In this document: positions 1 to 10,653 of the stretch, in pieces
Layout: every line of letters begins with the position of its first letter
Position numbering within the stretch: position 1 is the stretch's first letter
NCBI RefSeq assembly: GCF_026745355.1
Contig: NC_079210.1
Location: forward strand, 5,417,345 to 5,481,344
Direction: 5' to 3'
DNA: 64,000 bases
DNA from: Beta vulgaris subsp. vulgaris
Lineage: Eukaryota > Streptophyta > Magnoliopsida > Caryophyllales > Amaranthaceae
Made by a program: the position numbers and the translations under genes
The notes under the pieces: model-generated
Seen by the model: the letters and a program-made list of their open reading frames with translations, nothing else
Told to the model about the DNA's origin: nothing
Databases searched by the model: none

Positions 1-2377
1 TTGAGAATAGAGACCCATTGGTCTCAAATGATCCACAAACTTCCTCCCATGAGCGTCGAACAAGGGCAAGTCCCTTGAGCCTTGGAGAGAATGGTCATGG
101 GAATTTTAGGAGAAGTGATGAAATGGCAGCAAACGTGGAGCCAGGCTGGCACCAGGTGTCAAGACGTCACCAACATTCTTTTTCCATGGGTGGTGGACAG
201 TTTGGAGATAACACACACCAACCTGGACCATCACATGGAGGACAGAAGCAAGGTGCTTTTATTGCAAACAACAACAGTTCAGCTCACCCATATGTGCCTC
301 TAAATCAGCCAACTATGGTTGGGAACCCTTCATCTTCTACTTATATGCCTTACCAACTGCCTATCGTTGGGACATCTCATTATAAGAATGCTCCAGGTTA
401 TGGTCATAACTAGACTCCATTTGCTCATCCAACTGGAACTTACGAACAGGTGGTTCCCACCAATGGGTACATGTTTTAGCCACAAATGGCACAAGGAACA
501 AATAATCCTAACTATGTGCATCACCAGGATATTCCTATGGAAGGTTATCAAAAATCAATATTTTAGTCCTAGCCCTAATCCTATGTATGATCAACTAGGA
601 AATATGGGGAATGGGAATCTAGGACATCCGGGGAGAAATCAAGATCCTATAGCAGCACAAGTTGAGGCACTAGTCCAAAGATTAGTGGGAGATAACTCTA
701 GGAGAGGTCATAGGCAGATAGGTCAAAAGCCTTACTTTGAATGGATTAACAGGGCCAATCCATTCCCTAAGACATCTAAAATACCTGACTTTACTTTATT
801 CTCAGGCAATGATAGAGTATCAGTTGAAGAACATCTAGTTAGGTGCAATTGTCAGTGTAGGGAGGTAGTTGATAGTGAGTTTTTGAAATCAAGAATGTTT
901 TCCATGTCTCAAACTGACACAGATTTTTGGTGGTACACAAGTTAACCACCTAATTCTATTCACTCAAGGCATGATGTGCAAGTGCAATTTACTAATTATT
1001 TTGCATGCACTGAACCTGGAGTAACCTTAAGTGACATGGCTAGAATCCAATAAAAGTTAGGAGAGTATGTAGAGGACTACCTAGCTAGATTCAAAATGGC
1101 TAAGATTAGGCGTCATGTTAGCATCCCTAAAAGAAAATTTGTACAAATGGCTCAAGAAGGGATGTTGATTCAATTTCGAAAAAGGTTTGATTGTCATGCC
1201 TTTGGTGATTTTGTTGAGTTAGCAGAATTGGCCGTAAGGTATGAAAGAAACCTACAAGCCGAAATTGCAGCAAGACACCAAAGTTTATTTGCTCAGAATG
1301 AACAACCCTTTCACTTCAAAATAGCACAAGAGGTGGATGTGGCTGAAATCATCGAGGGAGTACCTTATAAGTGTTCTCCCCTTTAGAAAAGAGAATCCTT
1401 AGTGTCAAAAGACTTAAAGTCTGGGCAAAGGAGGGTGTATAATTTTGATGCTAAAAAATCCAGTGCCATCTTTGATTGGTTATTATCTAATAAAAAGATA
1501 AAACTTGTAGGGAGGCATAAATTGAAAACTGCTGATGAAGTTAAGGGTATAAAATACTATAATGGTATGATGCAGTAACCCATGATAATTCTGAATGTAT
1601 TGTATTTAGAAATAAAATTAAGGATGAGATTGATAAGAAAAATTCATGATGAAGATTTTAATGTGAGTGGAATGGGAGAGAAGATGTTAAAGTGATTGGA
1701 ATGGGAGAGAAGATGCTAATGTGATTGGAATGGGAGAACCATTCGAATTATTTTGTAATATGGTAGAAATTAATAATAATTTTACTGTTATTCTACAGGC
1801 ATCTCAAGCGATTGAAATTGGTAACTAGCTCTTTAACAGGCTGCTTGATGAAGGAGTCCTGATTATACCAAAGATAGCTAATGAACAAGGACTAGAAGAC
1901 ATGTGCAAATGGCATATGAATGGATCGCATACAACAGACCAATGCCAAGTCTTCAGAGGATTCCTTACTAGATAACTGAATCTTAAAAGATTAGTTGTCT
2001 CAGAGATAATACATCAGGCCATGGAGTTAGAAGCATACATGATCAGTTTAGCCAAAGCGAAGGCTCTTGCCAATGCTAAAACAAATCCAAGTCTGGCGGT
2101 GCCTAAGAAAAAAGCCAAAACATAAAAAGAAGCTGCTCAGAAAATCACATTGCAAACCAGGGCAATAGAGGGATTAAAGGCTCCTAGGGGAGGTATGTGC
2201 TCATCATGTTTAGATAAATTAACCATTGAAATGAATAGAACACATGTCATACCGAATGATCCTACAACATGTACCTGCTTATCAACGCTCATTCCAGAAG
2301 AGGTCCAGGAGTCAATGACTAAGAAAAAAATATTGGATATGGGTAGGTCGTATTTTTTCTCAAAAGAAAAAGAAGGA
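1..2377 (+). pseudogene. Ty3/gypsy gag remnant, 5' part (split by the copia insertion)
   Basis: This is a decayed retrotransposon gag (capsid) region. In one reading frame from about 550 to 1577 the typical plant gypsy gag order can be followed: a proline-rich lead, PYFEWINRANPFP, then IPDFTLFSGND and a helical capsid stretch, with in-frame stops near 943, 1051 and 1384. Further on, around 1900, MCKWHMNGSHTTDQC resembles the Cys/His knuckle found after this capsid type in Tat/Ogre-like elements. A tail with lysine-rich and coiled-coil character continues to 2377. There the frame is cut exactly at the AAGGA target duplication of the copia element, and it resumes at 28903. Lineage is inferred from motif style only. 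The copy is not functional. Confidence 0.75.
1663..1739 (+). repeat. 29-bp tandem repeat, about 2.7 copies
   Basis: The unit begins GTGATTGGAATGGGAGAGAA and is repeated at 1663, 1692 and 1721. The third copy is partial. It lies in the decayed gag and looks like local slippage. Confidence 0.85.
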
Positions 2378-2902
2378 TGTTAGTCGAGTACAAACACTTG
2401 AGCAACTACAATTAACAATATTTATCTAAGAAAGAGATAAATGCATAAACTTGAAAGAAATAAGAACACGGGAATTTTTACAAGGAAAACTTCCTAGGCC
2501 CAATAGGAAGAAAAACCTTGACCACGAGGGATTTTGACTCAATTCTCTCTAATGAACTTTAGGCCAAAAGACTCTCTTTTGTACAACCTAAACTCGGACC
2601 TTCTTTCTTCCTCTAGGAACTTGTTCCCTGTCAACTTGTTCCCCATGAATAATTGACTTTCTCTCTTGACTTCACTCGAAGTCTTATCTCTTTCTCTCTT
2701 TTCTTTCTCTTTCTCTTTTTCTCTCGAAATGATTACGGATTTTGATTCACACAACCCAATCTCTAATACACTGAGTAATAATGAAACAAGAGTAAAAACA
2801 GAATATACTTTCACAAACATATTACAATAAAAATTCTGAAAGCATAACTCTTAAGTTTGTTACACAAAACTATTTGTAGATGATAATCTTTCCCATGATC
2901 TA

Positions 2903-4526
2903 GATCACTAGACTAAGTAAAGTGATAAGTAAGGGTCGAATCCGCAGGGAATAGCAAGAAGAACACTAATGTTGTTAATTGTTGCAAGCTAAGACGAAGA
3001 TTTGGCAAAAGGTTTGGTTTGTCAAACTAAGAACTAGATTAAGTAATTAACTAAGGTCTTAAGAAAAGCTAAATGATTGGGCAAAAAAATTAATTGATAA
3101 AACACATTAGGAGAAGGGGATAAACACCATCCAATCATGATTTAGGAAATAAGAAATGCGAAATATAGGGGGGAGGATCAAGCAACAAACCCTCATTCAA
3201 TTCTCACTCTCATGAGCAATTAAATGAGAAAATAACATAAACATCAACTCTAGTCTCCTCTCTCAACTTGACTAAAGCATCAATCAACAAACATCCTAAT
3301 TCTAGAATGCAAGTAGATAACAGTTATGCTATTGATCGATTAAGAAACCCAAAGAACCCCTAACTTCTTATTCAAACATCAAAATCAATCATGGTTGGGT
3401 TTTCACCCCAACCCCCAACTAATTAACTACTCACTAATCATCATAATCATCATAATAATACTAGTAAAAGAGGAAAGAGAAACAAACATGAACAACTAAA
3501 CAATCAACACACCAACTAAATCAAGATTAAGATAAAAACTAAAATCTAAACATGGGTTAAACTAATTTTAGACAAAACTTAAATAAATAAAAAGATAAAA
3601 GTATAAAAGTAGAGAGAAGAAGAGATATTACTTAAACCATGAAGGACAAAGGAAGATCTTGCATAAAAACCATAATTTTTGTCATAATCCAAGCTACAAA
3701 ACCAAGGAAATCTACTTTCTCTCTCTAGAACCTTACTTTCTCTCACTAGATTAAGCTAAGAACTCTCTAAAAATGATTTACTGGAATTAAAGTTAATTCG
3801 CCATTAAGTGAAAAAGGTATTTATATCCCCACAAAAACGAGGCTAAAATCAGCGTTTAACAAAAAAAATATCGCGAAAATAACTAGGAGCGCCCGCTCCT
3901 TGTAAAATAGGAGCGCCCGCTCCTAACAAAATGAGGCGCTGGAACGGGAGCTCTTTGGTAGCTCCTAGGTCGCTCCAAAGTTTCTGCCAACAAAAGTGGC
4001 TGCCCAGTAGGTGGGGAGCGCCCGCTCCTCAATATAAAGGAGCGCCCGCTCTTTTTATAATGTGCTCCAAGGAGCGCTTGCTCAATGGGAGCTCCTTGGT
4101 AGCTCCAAAGTTTCTGCCCTCCTTTGCCATTCTCAATGCATAAAAGAGCGCCCGCTCCTGTTTCCTTGAGAGCTCCCGCTCCTTTGCTCCTCATGCTAGG
4201 AGCTCCAGCTCCTTGGTGGCTCCCTCCTAGCTCCAACTTTCTGGTTTGCTTTGTCCTGTACAGGGACGTGCGGGAGCGCCCGCTCCCCTTTTACAAGGAG
4301 CGCCCGCTCCGTTTTCCTTTTTGCCTTTTTCCTCATAAACAAACACATCAACAATAATTAGTGGTCAAAGGAGAGGGAAAAGAACCATGAAATTTCATCT
4401 ACCTAGCATGCATCGTTAGAGGATGAAAAATGATGAAATTAAGGGAAAAAGTGCATTTGGATTCAAAATTATCATGTAAATCTTGCCAAAATATGCATAT
4501 GAGTGAGACCAAATTCTCACTCATCA
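2903..4526 (-). repeat. LTR of the truncated Athila-like fragment
   Basis: It starts (minus strand) with TGATGAGTGAG beside the polypurine tract. Near its other end it contains GCGGATTCGACCCTTACTT, which parallels GTGGATTCGACCCTGACTT near the end of the other Athila LTR. The exact inner end is uncertain: TGATAAGTAAGGG at about 2920 could be the true terminus, with the last 20 bp or so belonging to the junction. Confidence 0.65.
3886..4310. repeat. Array of 14-bp quasi-palindromes GGAGCGCCCGCTCC
   Basis: The imperfect palindrome GGAGCGCCCGCTCC (6-bp arms around CC) or close variants occurs at least seven times, for example at 3886, 3909, 4297 and near 4016, 4039, 4144 and 4273. GGAGCTCC-type variants lie between them. 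The array is inside the LTR. The open reading frames on both strands here are by-products of the repeat. Confidence 0.85.
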
Positions 4527-4541
4527 AAATTCCCCCAAGCT
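4527..4541 (-). promoter_or_regulatory. Polypurine tract of the Athila-like fragment
   Basis: Minus strand GCTTGGGGGAATTT lies immediately before the LTR start TGATGAG. This is the position where plus-strand DNA synthesis is primed in LTR elements. Confidence 0.75.
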
Positions 4542-5889
4542 TGCCAATTGCTTGTCCTCAAGCAATCAACTAGAGAAGGGATACATGTAAGAGAGGGCAA
4601 GAGATACATGATAGAGAGCTATCAAAAACCAAAGTGCTTTTTACGGTTTCGTCCAAATCGAGTAATGAGAAAATGGTCCACAATCAAAGAGCAAAGAGCA
4701 AATTTTTAAGATCATTTCCTTCCAAATGTGCTCAAAGGTTAGGGTGGAGGAAAAGGCTAAACAAGATTGCAATTAGGACACTTTCTTAGGCTTGTTACTA
4801 GCTCATTAGAGACACTTTTAGCTATTCTAAAGACAAGGGCTCTTCAAAGGCAAAAATATTCCAAATGCTAGTCCACTTTCCTTAAACACACAATTGAGCC
4901 TTAGACTCCATCTACTCAAAACTTAAGAAAAAGAAACTAAGTGTGGAGGCATCCACAAATTGACCTCTTTTATTGAACTTTCTATTCTTTTTGTGCTTTT
5001 CATTTTGCACCTTTTTTTTCTTTTTCACGCCTTTTTTAACTGTTTTTGGCTTTTTCTTTTGTTCCCTTATTATGGGACTTCATTACACAAATATGAGACT
5101 AACTTTGCATAGAAGACTATAAGCACTTGTGGCTTTTGTGCCACTTATTACAAATAACAAAATTTAAGCTTAAGTTTCTTGTAGAGTTTTATTTCGGGAC
5201 ACAAGGAGTGCATTCAAGGACACAAGGGACCGCAAAGTAGAAGCAAGAATACCCAAGCATGAGCAACTTAGTCAAAATTCAAGACTAGACGAGCAATTGA
5301 GCGTTCATTAGCTTCATTTAGTATACTCTAATGCAATCATGATTAAGCAATTCCTAGATGACTTAACCCATGCCCACATTCTTCTAGAGCAAACCTCTAT
5401 TCATGCACTCTAAATTCAAAGAGAGGGAACCAAATGACTCATTCTCGAAAGTTATTCTTGGGCAAGAACACCAAATTTTTTTCTTTTTTTTTCTTTTTTT
5501 TTTTTTTTGATTTGTTTTTGTTTTTATGCAAATGTTTTAAATGCAACTAGTCTATGAAAGCAATTTAAACTATTTACAAGATAGAAGTGGGAGAAGCTTA
5601 CCATAAAGGATTCTTGAATCATCATTAGAAGGATCAAAGAGACAATAGATTGTTAGTTTGACAAAAATAAAAATATGTACGTATCATTGTTAACAATCCA
5701 TTGTCTCTTGGTGGGACAACTTTCATACAAACCAAGAAGCATAGATCACCCACCTCACTACCACTAATCTTCCTACTTCCTCAACAAGACCACTCCTTCA
5801 AAACTTGACTACCCCCCAAACTATTCACCACCACCCCTCATGCATACAAATCCCTTAATTCAAATTCAAATCAAACACCCCCCAAGCTT
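4542..5889 (-). other. Untranslated 3' region of the Athila-like fragment
   Basis: No coding region is visible. The stretch is AT-rich and contains pyrimidine/T runs (about 4990-5060 and 5477-5512), as is usual between the envelope-like ORF and the polypurine tract in Athila elements. Nothing else recognised. Confidence 0.6.
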
Positions 5890-6666
5890 AGCATTTGCAC
5901 TAGTCCCTAGTGCATAAAACATTAACAAACAATGAGGGAAGGGGGGAAGGGCAATGACTAGACCGTGGGTCTAGTCCATCCGCGGGCGAGGATCGCCATA
6001 GTTGCCATAGGGAGGCATCGGATGAGGGTCCCAACCGCCGGAGTATCCGGGAGGGTACCCATAGTAAGGGGGTGGGGGAAGACCACTTACTTACTACACC
6101 ACCGTTATCGGGAGGAGGCACAAAAGGATAGTTGGGATCACCAACCGGGTTTGTGCCACCGGGTTCCCTATAATCATAAGGTGGATCACGGTGGGGGTGG
6201 TAGGGGTAGGTGGGTTGGTTGTTTTGCCAACCGGGGACCGGCCCATGTTGAGGGGGCCAATGGGGTAGTTCATGTATGGTGCAAAATCACCGCGTTCTAC
6301 ACGGTAGTTGTAGATTTGGTTGGTTTACACCATCATGCCATCATAGTCACTCCGCATGCCTTCCATCATAGAAAGCATACGATTTTGAGTGAGGGAGAGA
6401 GATGTAATGGCATGTTCAAGATCGAAGGAGGAAGAGGAAGAGGAAGGTTGTGAAGTGGAGCAACCGTGGGGAGGGGGGACAACATGCTCGGCACGGGGTG
6501 GGGGATCTTCATTTTCGGGCTCACTAGCTACATCCCAAACATTTCTAGCCTCTCGGTCGATCCTAGTGGCCTCGGGGTTGGGGAGAAAACAATGGTGGTG
6601 ACCCTTAACAAACCAACTCCAACGTTCCGGGTCATGGGTAGGACGGATCCATTGCATCCGTCGCAA
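5890..6666 (-). pseudogene. C-terminal part of an Athila-type envelope-like ORF
   Basis: On the minus strand an open stretch starts near 6666 (MRRMQWIRPTHDPERW) and runs to 6325. It includes an acidic, proline-rich segment and a serine run followed by a helical HAITSLSLTQNRMLSMMEG segment. Beyond the stop, in shifting frames, glycine/proline/tyrosine-rich sequence (YGYPPGYSGGWDPHPMPPYG) continues to about 5950. Position just before a long spacer and a polypurine tract matches the envelope-like ORF of Athila elements. The N-terminal domain is missing because the element is truncated here. No enzyme function is expected. Identification rests mainly on position and is moderate. Confidence 0.5.
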
Positions 6667-6870
6667 GGCATCACTTCTTCCATGTTCTAGCCGTTGGCAA
6701 AATCAGTTGGGAGTTATGCGGTTGGTTCCGAAACTTCAGCCATTATCACATACCTTACTAGTAGACGGGCTGTTGTGGTTTGTTGTAGTTCCTAAAATCT
6801 AGGAACTACTTCAACAACACTCCTCTTTAGGTGTTGCCGGATTGTGCCTTTGAAAGCTCCTATTTAATTT

Positions 6871-7847
6871 GGAAAAAATGGATCAGAATACCCCCAACTT
6901 TGGCCCGTCCGCTTTTAATACCCCCAACTTTGGATTATTTTTAAATACCCCCAACTTTGGGGGTGGTCCGCCAAAAATGCACCCAGATGACTTGTAACCT
7001 GTTAACAAGGTAATTTTTTTAATTATTTCTCTTTTATTTTTAATTTTGATTCCTACCCACCACCACTTCAACCACCCCTCCCCCCACCCCAGACCCTCCC
7101 TCTCCCCTCCCCGGCTGCAAACCCTCATGCTAGCCCAACCATCCCCCTACTCCCACCACCCAGACCCCCACTCCATCCCCTAGCAGTCCCCCACTCCCTC
7201 CACCCCCGCACCCCTCGCCACTCCCAACCCAGCATCCCCAATCCCCACCCCACCCCACCCCCACAGTAGCAGCCCCCACTGCCCTAAACCCTTCGGAACC
7301 CCCCTCCCCAACCCCCGTCGAAATCTCCCTCCCCTCCCCTCGATTTTCGCCACCCCTCGCACTCCTAACCCATCAGCCCCAATCCCCACCCCCACCCCCA
7401 CGCAGCATTCCCCCCCCACTGCCCTAACAACCTTCGGAACCCCCCTCCCTTAATCCTCGTCGAAATCTCCCTCCCCTCCCCCTCGATTTTCTCGGTTTCT
7501 GACATCTTCCTTCGTCACAATACTGAAGTCTTTCGGTGGGGGTTTGCTGGAAATCGAGGGGGGTGCAGGTAGGGGTTTCGAAGGGGGTTAGGAAAGGGGG
7601 AATTCGATGGGTGGTGGTGGTCAGGGAAGGTGACAGTGGGGGGTGGGGGGGTGGGGGGATGACGAGAGGAGAGAGAGATGAGCAGAGGGGGGAGGTTTTT
7701 TGGTTTACCAGTTCATCCGGTCATAACAGGTAAATGGTGCATTTTTGGCGGACCACCCCCAAAGTTGGGGGTATTTAAAAATAATCCAAAGTTGGGGGTA
7801 TTAAAAGCGGACCGCCCAAAGTTGGGGGTATTCTGATCCATTTTTCC
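6871..7847. mobile_element. Non-autonomous Mutator-like (possibly hAT) MITE with about 117-bp inverted repeats
   Basis: The ends are near-perfect inverted repeats of about 117 bp beginning GGAAAAAATGGATCAG. An 8-bp duplication TTTAATTT is visible (6863-6870 and 7848-7855), or 9 bp with one mismatch. The insertion lies in the SIRE LTR, whose uninterrupted form can be read at 28551-28566. Each inverted repeat contains the motif TACCCCCAACTTTGG three times. The inside is strikingly C-rich on the plus strand from 7060 to 7500 and G-rich from 7540 to 7690, with a partial internal duplication (about 7205-7345 against 7350-7490). No transposase is encoded; open frames inside are low-complexity. GGAAAA ends and long inverted repeats favour Mutator-like, but 8 bp would fit hAT. 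Confidence 0.85.
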
Positions 7848-8194
7848 TTTAATTTGTTGCGCACAAACTAACTTCCAAGAGCATTATAGAATCACATAAT
7901 TTTCACAATATTTACGTCCATAATATAAACTATTTGTAACGTACACAAATAAAGCTAACAACTTAATTTTTGATTAACCTCCGAATCAATTCTCCATAAG
8001 TTATTGAACATAATATTTGTGATATCTAAAAGATAATAAATCTAAGAGAAAATAACAAATCTAGATTAGAAGATAAAATAAAACAAAAAATGAATAAATC
8101 TAATAACATAAAATTAAACTAATAACACACGAAATAAAAGAAACTAAATTAACCAAAGTTAATTATTTGTCATCATCAAAATAGTGAAACAACA

Positions 8195-8213
8195 ATATTC
8201 CCCCTTTTTGATG
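8195..8213 (-). promoter_or_regulatory. Polypurine tract of the SIRE-like element
   Basis: Minus strand CAAAAAGGGGGAATAT directly precedes the 3' LTR start TGTTGTTTCAC. This is the classic copia plus-strand primer. Confidence 0.88.
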
Positions 8214-8513
8214 ATGGCAAATAATTGGAATTTTTTTTTTATGTTTTTCTGGTTTTAAAAAACGAGAAAAAATATAACACACAACTTAAGAACCTAGACT
8301 CAACTATACTTAGACTCAACTAGGACTGGGAACAAGAGCAGGATATACTGGGAACAGGGATGAGATAAACATGCATAGGAACTAAGGAATTTTTTATTTT
8401 TAATACCAACTATATCTCTTCCCCCTTTTGTCATTATCAAAACCAAGTGATAAATCCAGCAGCACTAGAGAGTCAACAGTCTAGGCAGCAAGCAAGTAGC
8501 TCAAACACGTATC
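8214..8513 (-). other. Untranslated 3' spacer of the SIRE-like element
   Basis: AT-rich sequence between the envelope-like ORF and the polypurine tract. No coding signal seen. Confidence 0.6.
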
Positions 8514-10115
8514 TTATAATATTAGCCATCCAAGCACAAGCAATAAGCAAATAGAAAGAAGCAATATGGACAGCAGAGAATAATCAAAATGCAGAGCACA
8601 AGAGTAAAACAGAAAATAGAAGAGATTAAAGTGCTTCATGTGTCTCAAAAGGACACATAAAGAGAGAACAAAAAGAGATTGTTTAACAATAACTACAGCC
8701 ACAAAAACTTGTCCAATTTTGCAAAGTATAAAAAAAAAAGTGCTTAGGGCGTTTAAAGAGAGTGGTGACCACATAATCAATTTTGGAGACACACCATCTA
8801 CTTTGTTCCCGATCCCCGTATCAGCTTGCTTAATGGCCATCAGTTGTTGTTGCTGCTGAGAATCCAGAGTCGAGACAGTGGTCTCTATGACACTGATCCT
8901 GGTGTGCAGTAGGGACAGAGAGTCTTGAATTTCCCGGAGCATTTTGTTGAGCCCAGTAGTAGATAACAAAGGAAAATCAACAGTGGTGGAAGGAACTGGA
9001 TCCGAGTCTAGGTGAATAAACACAGCTTCACCTTGATCCTGCTCCTTCAGAGACTTGGGCCTAGCAATTCTTTGACTCTTCCTCATAGACCCACTAGGAA
9101 CACTCTCTTCCCCCCAGCTTCCTCTTACCACCCACTTCCACCTTAACAGGCGTTTCATCCCTCTCAAAGTCCAGCTTCCCATTAACCAACCTTAAGCTAA
9201 GTCTTGACAGTGTGTCCTTGGTCAGGTAATTTTCAGGTTCAAGACAGAAGGAGGTACTGGCATGCAACTTGACTTTGCAATTTTTGAAGATGGTAGAGAG
9301 AAGGTTTCCATAGCCAACTTTTGTATTATGAGAAATGCAGTGAGAGAGATGTGAAATAATCAAAGAAGGGAGGTTGATTTTGATGTTCTTGGCAAGGCAG
9401 TACATAATGGAAAGATCCATTAAACTAGCCTAGGTTCTTTTTGAAGAGCGGTGTAAGATAAAACGCCACACAAATTGGAATAACAGTTTATGAAAGGGGG
9501 ACAATTCTTTTTGATCTAAAGATAATGCATTCAGATTTCCATTAAAGAAAGCAAGAATTTTATCATTTGAGACTCCATTGTTATTAAGTTTTTCCTTACC
9601 CTTAACATACTCCTTATAACCCTCAATTGGAACTTCAAACCACTCCCCCAACTTCTTTTCAGTTAAAGTGATAACACAGCCATTTACAACACTTACACAG
9701 ACTCCCTCAGTGAAATTAAAACTTGAACAAAAATCTTTCATTTCTTTTTCATATAAACCCTCATCTAAACTAACAACTTTCCACCATTTTTGAAACTTTA
9801 AAATGTTCAGCAGTTCCGTCCACTTGGACTTTTTGCACCGTTCAACATCAATATAAAAGCCCACAATTGGGATGATTTTGTTTTCTTACCTTTCTTCGTA
9901 GGAACAGTAATTTCCTTTTCTTGTTCACTTTCAGCTTCATTTTCACCTTCTTCTTGTTTAGGAGAGAGAGAAAGAGGAGGAGAGGATTCGGCTTTTGACC
10001 TAGTTGAATCTTCTTTTGTTTTTGATGATTCTTGAGCGCTAATTTCGTTAAGTGATGGTGTTTTCTCCCCGGAAAATTTTTCTTGATCACCGTTATTTTT
10101 TCTGTGAGAAGACAT
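8514..10115 (-). pseudogene. SIRE envelope-like extra ORF (plant transposon-protein domain, coiled coil, hydrophobic tail)
   Basis: Downstream of pol, the ATG at 10115 opens a lysine/serine/glutamate-rich N-terminus. After a frameshift near 9870 a globular domain follows (9864-9430: ...WTELLNILKFQKWW...), and after another shift (9420-9094) comes MYCLAKNIKINLPSLIISHL. This resembles the domain catalogued as a putative plant transposon protein (Pfam Transposase_32, as I recall), often found after pol in SIRE-type copia elements. A heptad-rich segment (REIQDSLSLLHTRISVIETT) and a strongly hydrophobic C-terminus (SLLSILLLSICLLLVLGWLI) end the frame. A coiled coil plus hydrophobic tail recalls the envelope-like proteins described for SIRE1. 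At least two frameshifts make it a pseudogene. True function in this family is unknown. Confidence 0.7.
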
Positions 10116-10653
10116 GGTGAAAGGGTTTTGGAGGGAGGTTGAAGATGAGAGATTAGGGAAAGATTAATTGATTTGAGAGTGGAAAGTTGTGAGGGGTCAG
10201 TGATGTGATGGGTTGGGGTATAAAAGCAATGATGATTCCGTGTGAAAGTAAATAAAAGGCTAGGTTTAGTGAAACAGTGTATGGGTTTTTGGGAAACATT
10301 TAATGATATTTCTTCTTTTAACTCAGATTAATCGAACTTGTAATTGTGGCAATAATACATATCAACACATTTATTTACAGAATTGAGGAGTAATAGAAAA
10401 AGGAATTATCAAAGAAATTTCGAGGAGAAAATAAGAAAAGAGAAAAATAAAAAATACTCTTGCATATGACAAAATTTGTCCATAGTGTACAAACTACGTA
10501 CGTACCAAAATATGTGCAAGGACAATAAGGGTAATATTCAAAGACGAATGTGAGTCCTTATACTTGACCCTAGGTGTATGAAATTTATTTCATGAAAGTT
10601 GCAGGGCATACTTAGTAAGACACAATTCTTGGGGAATTAACATCATTGGTACA
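10116..10653 (-). other. Spacer between pol and the envelope-like ORF
   Basis: About 540 bp without coding potential, immediately upstream of the extra ORF. Such spacers are usual in SIRE-type elements. No promoter motif can be assigned with confidence. Confidence 0.55.

Larger units (their letters stand above)
2903..6670 (-). mobile_element. Truncated Athila-like Ty3/gypsy fragment (3' end only)
   Basis: On the minus strand this piece holds the end of an envelope-like ORF (6666 down to about 5890), a long untranslated stretch, a polypurine tract with GCTTGGGGGAATTT (4541-4527) and an LTR starting TGATGAGTGAGAATTTGG (4526 leftwards). The same layout (extra ORF, long spacer, GCTTGGGGGAGTT, LTR starting TGAT) is seen in the better-preserved Athila-like element at 13153-25214. 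Gag, pol and the 5' LTR are absent. No target duplication is seen, and the junctions replace about 36 bp of the host LTR, which suggests a deletion or repair event rather than clean integration. Confidence 0.72.
2378..8194 (-). repeat. 3' LTR of the SIRE-like element, broken into three pieces
   Basis: Three blocks match the intact right-hand LTR in order: 2378-2902, 6671-6870 and 7856-8194. The gaps are filled by the Athila-like fragment (2903-6670) and the Mutator-like MITE (6871-7847 plus its duplication). Relative to the intact LTR about 36 bp are missing at the first junction, so that insertion came with a deletion. The right copy also has an extra G-run (27782-27792) and adjoining sequence that are absent here. 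Confidence 0.9.

Noticed and set aside
3886..4310. Possible CRISPR-like array
   Set aside because: Units are irregularly spaced 14-bp palindromes inside an LTR of a plant retroelement; there are no uniform spacers.
3883..4357. Open frames on both strands across the GGAGCGCCCGCTCC array
   Set aside because: They exist only because the repeat lacks stops; codons are dictated by the palindrome, and there is no homology.
7180..7419. Glycine-rich open frame on the minus strand in the Mutator-like MITE
   Set aside because: It is a translation of C-rich low-complexity DNA; no start context or homology.
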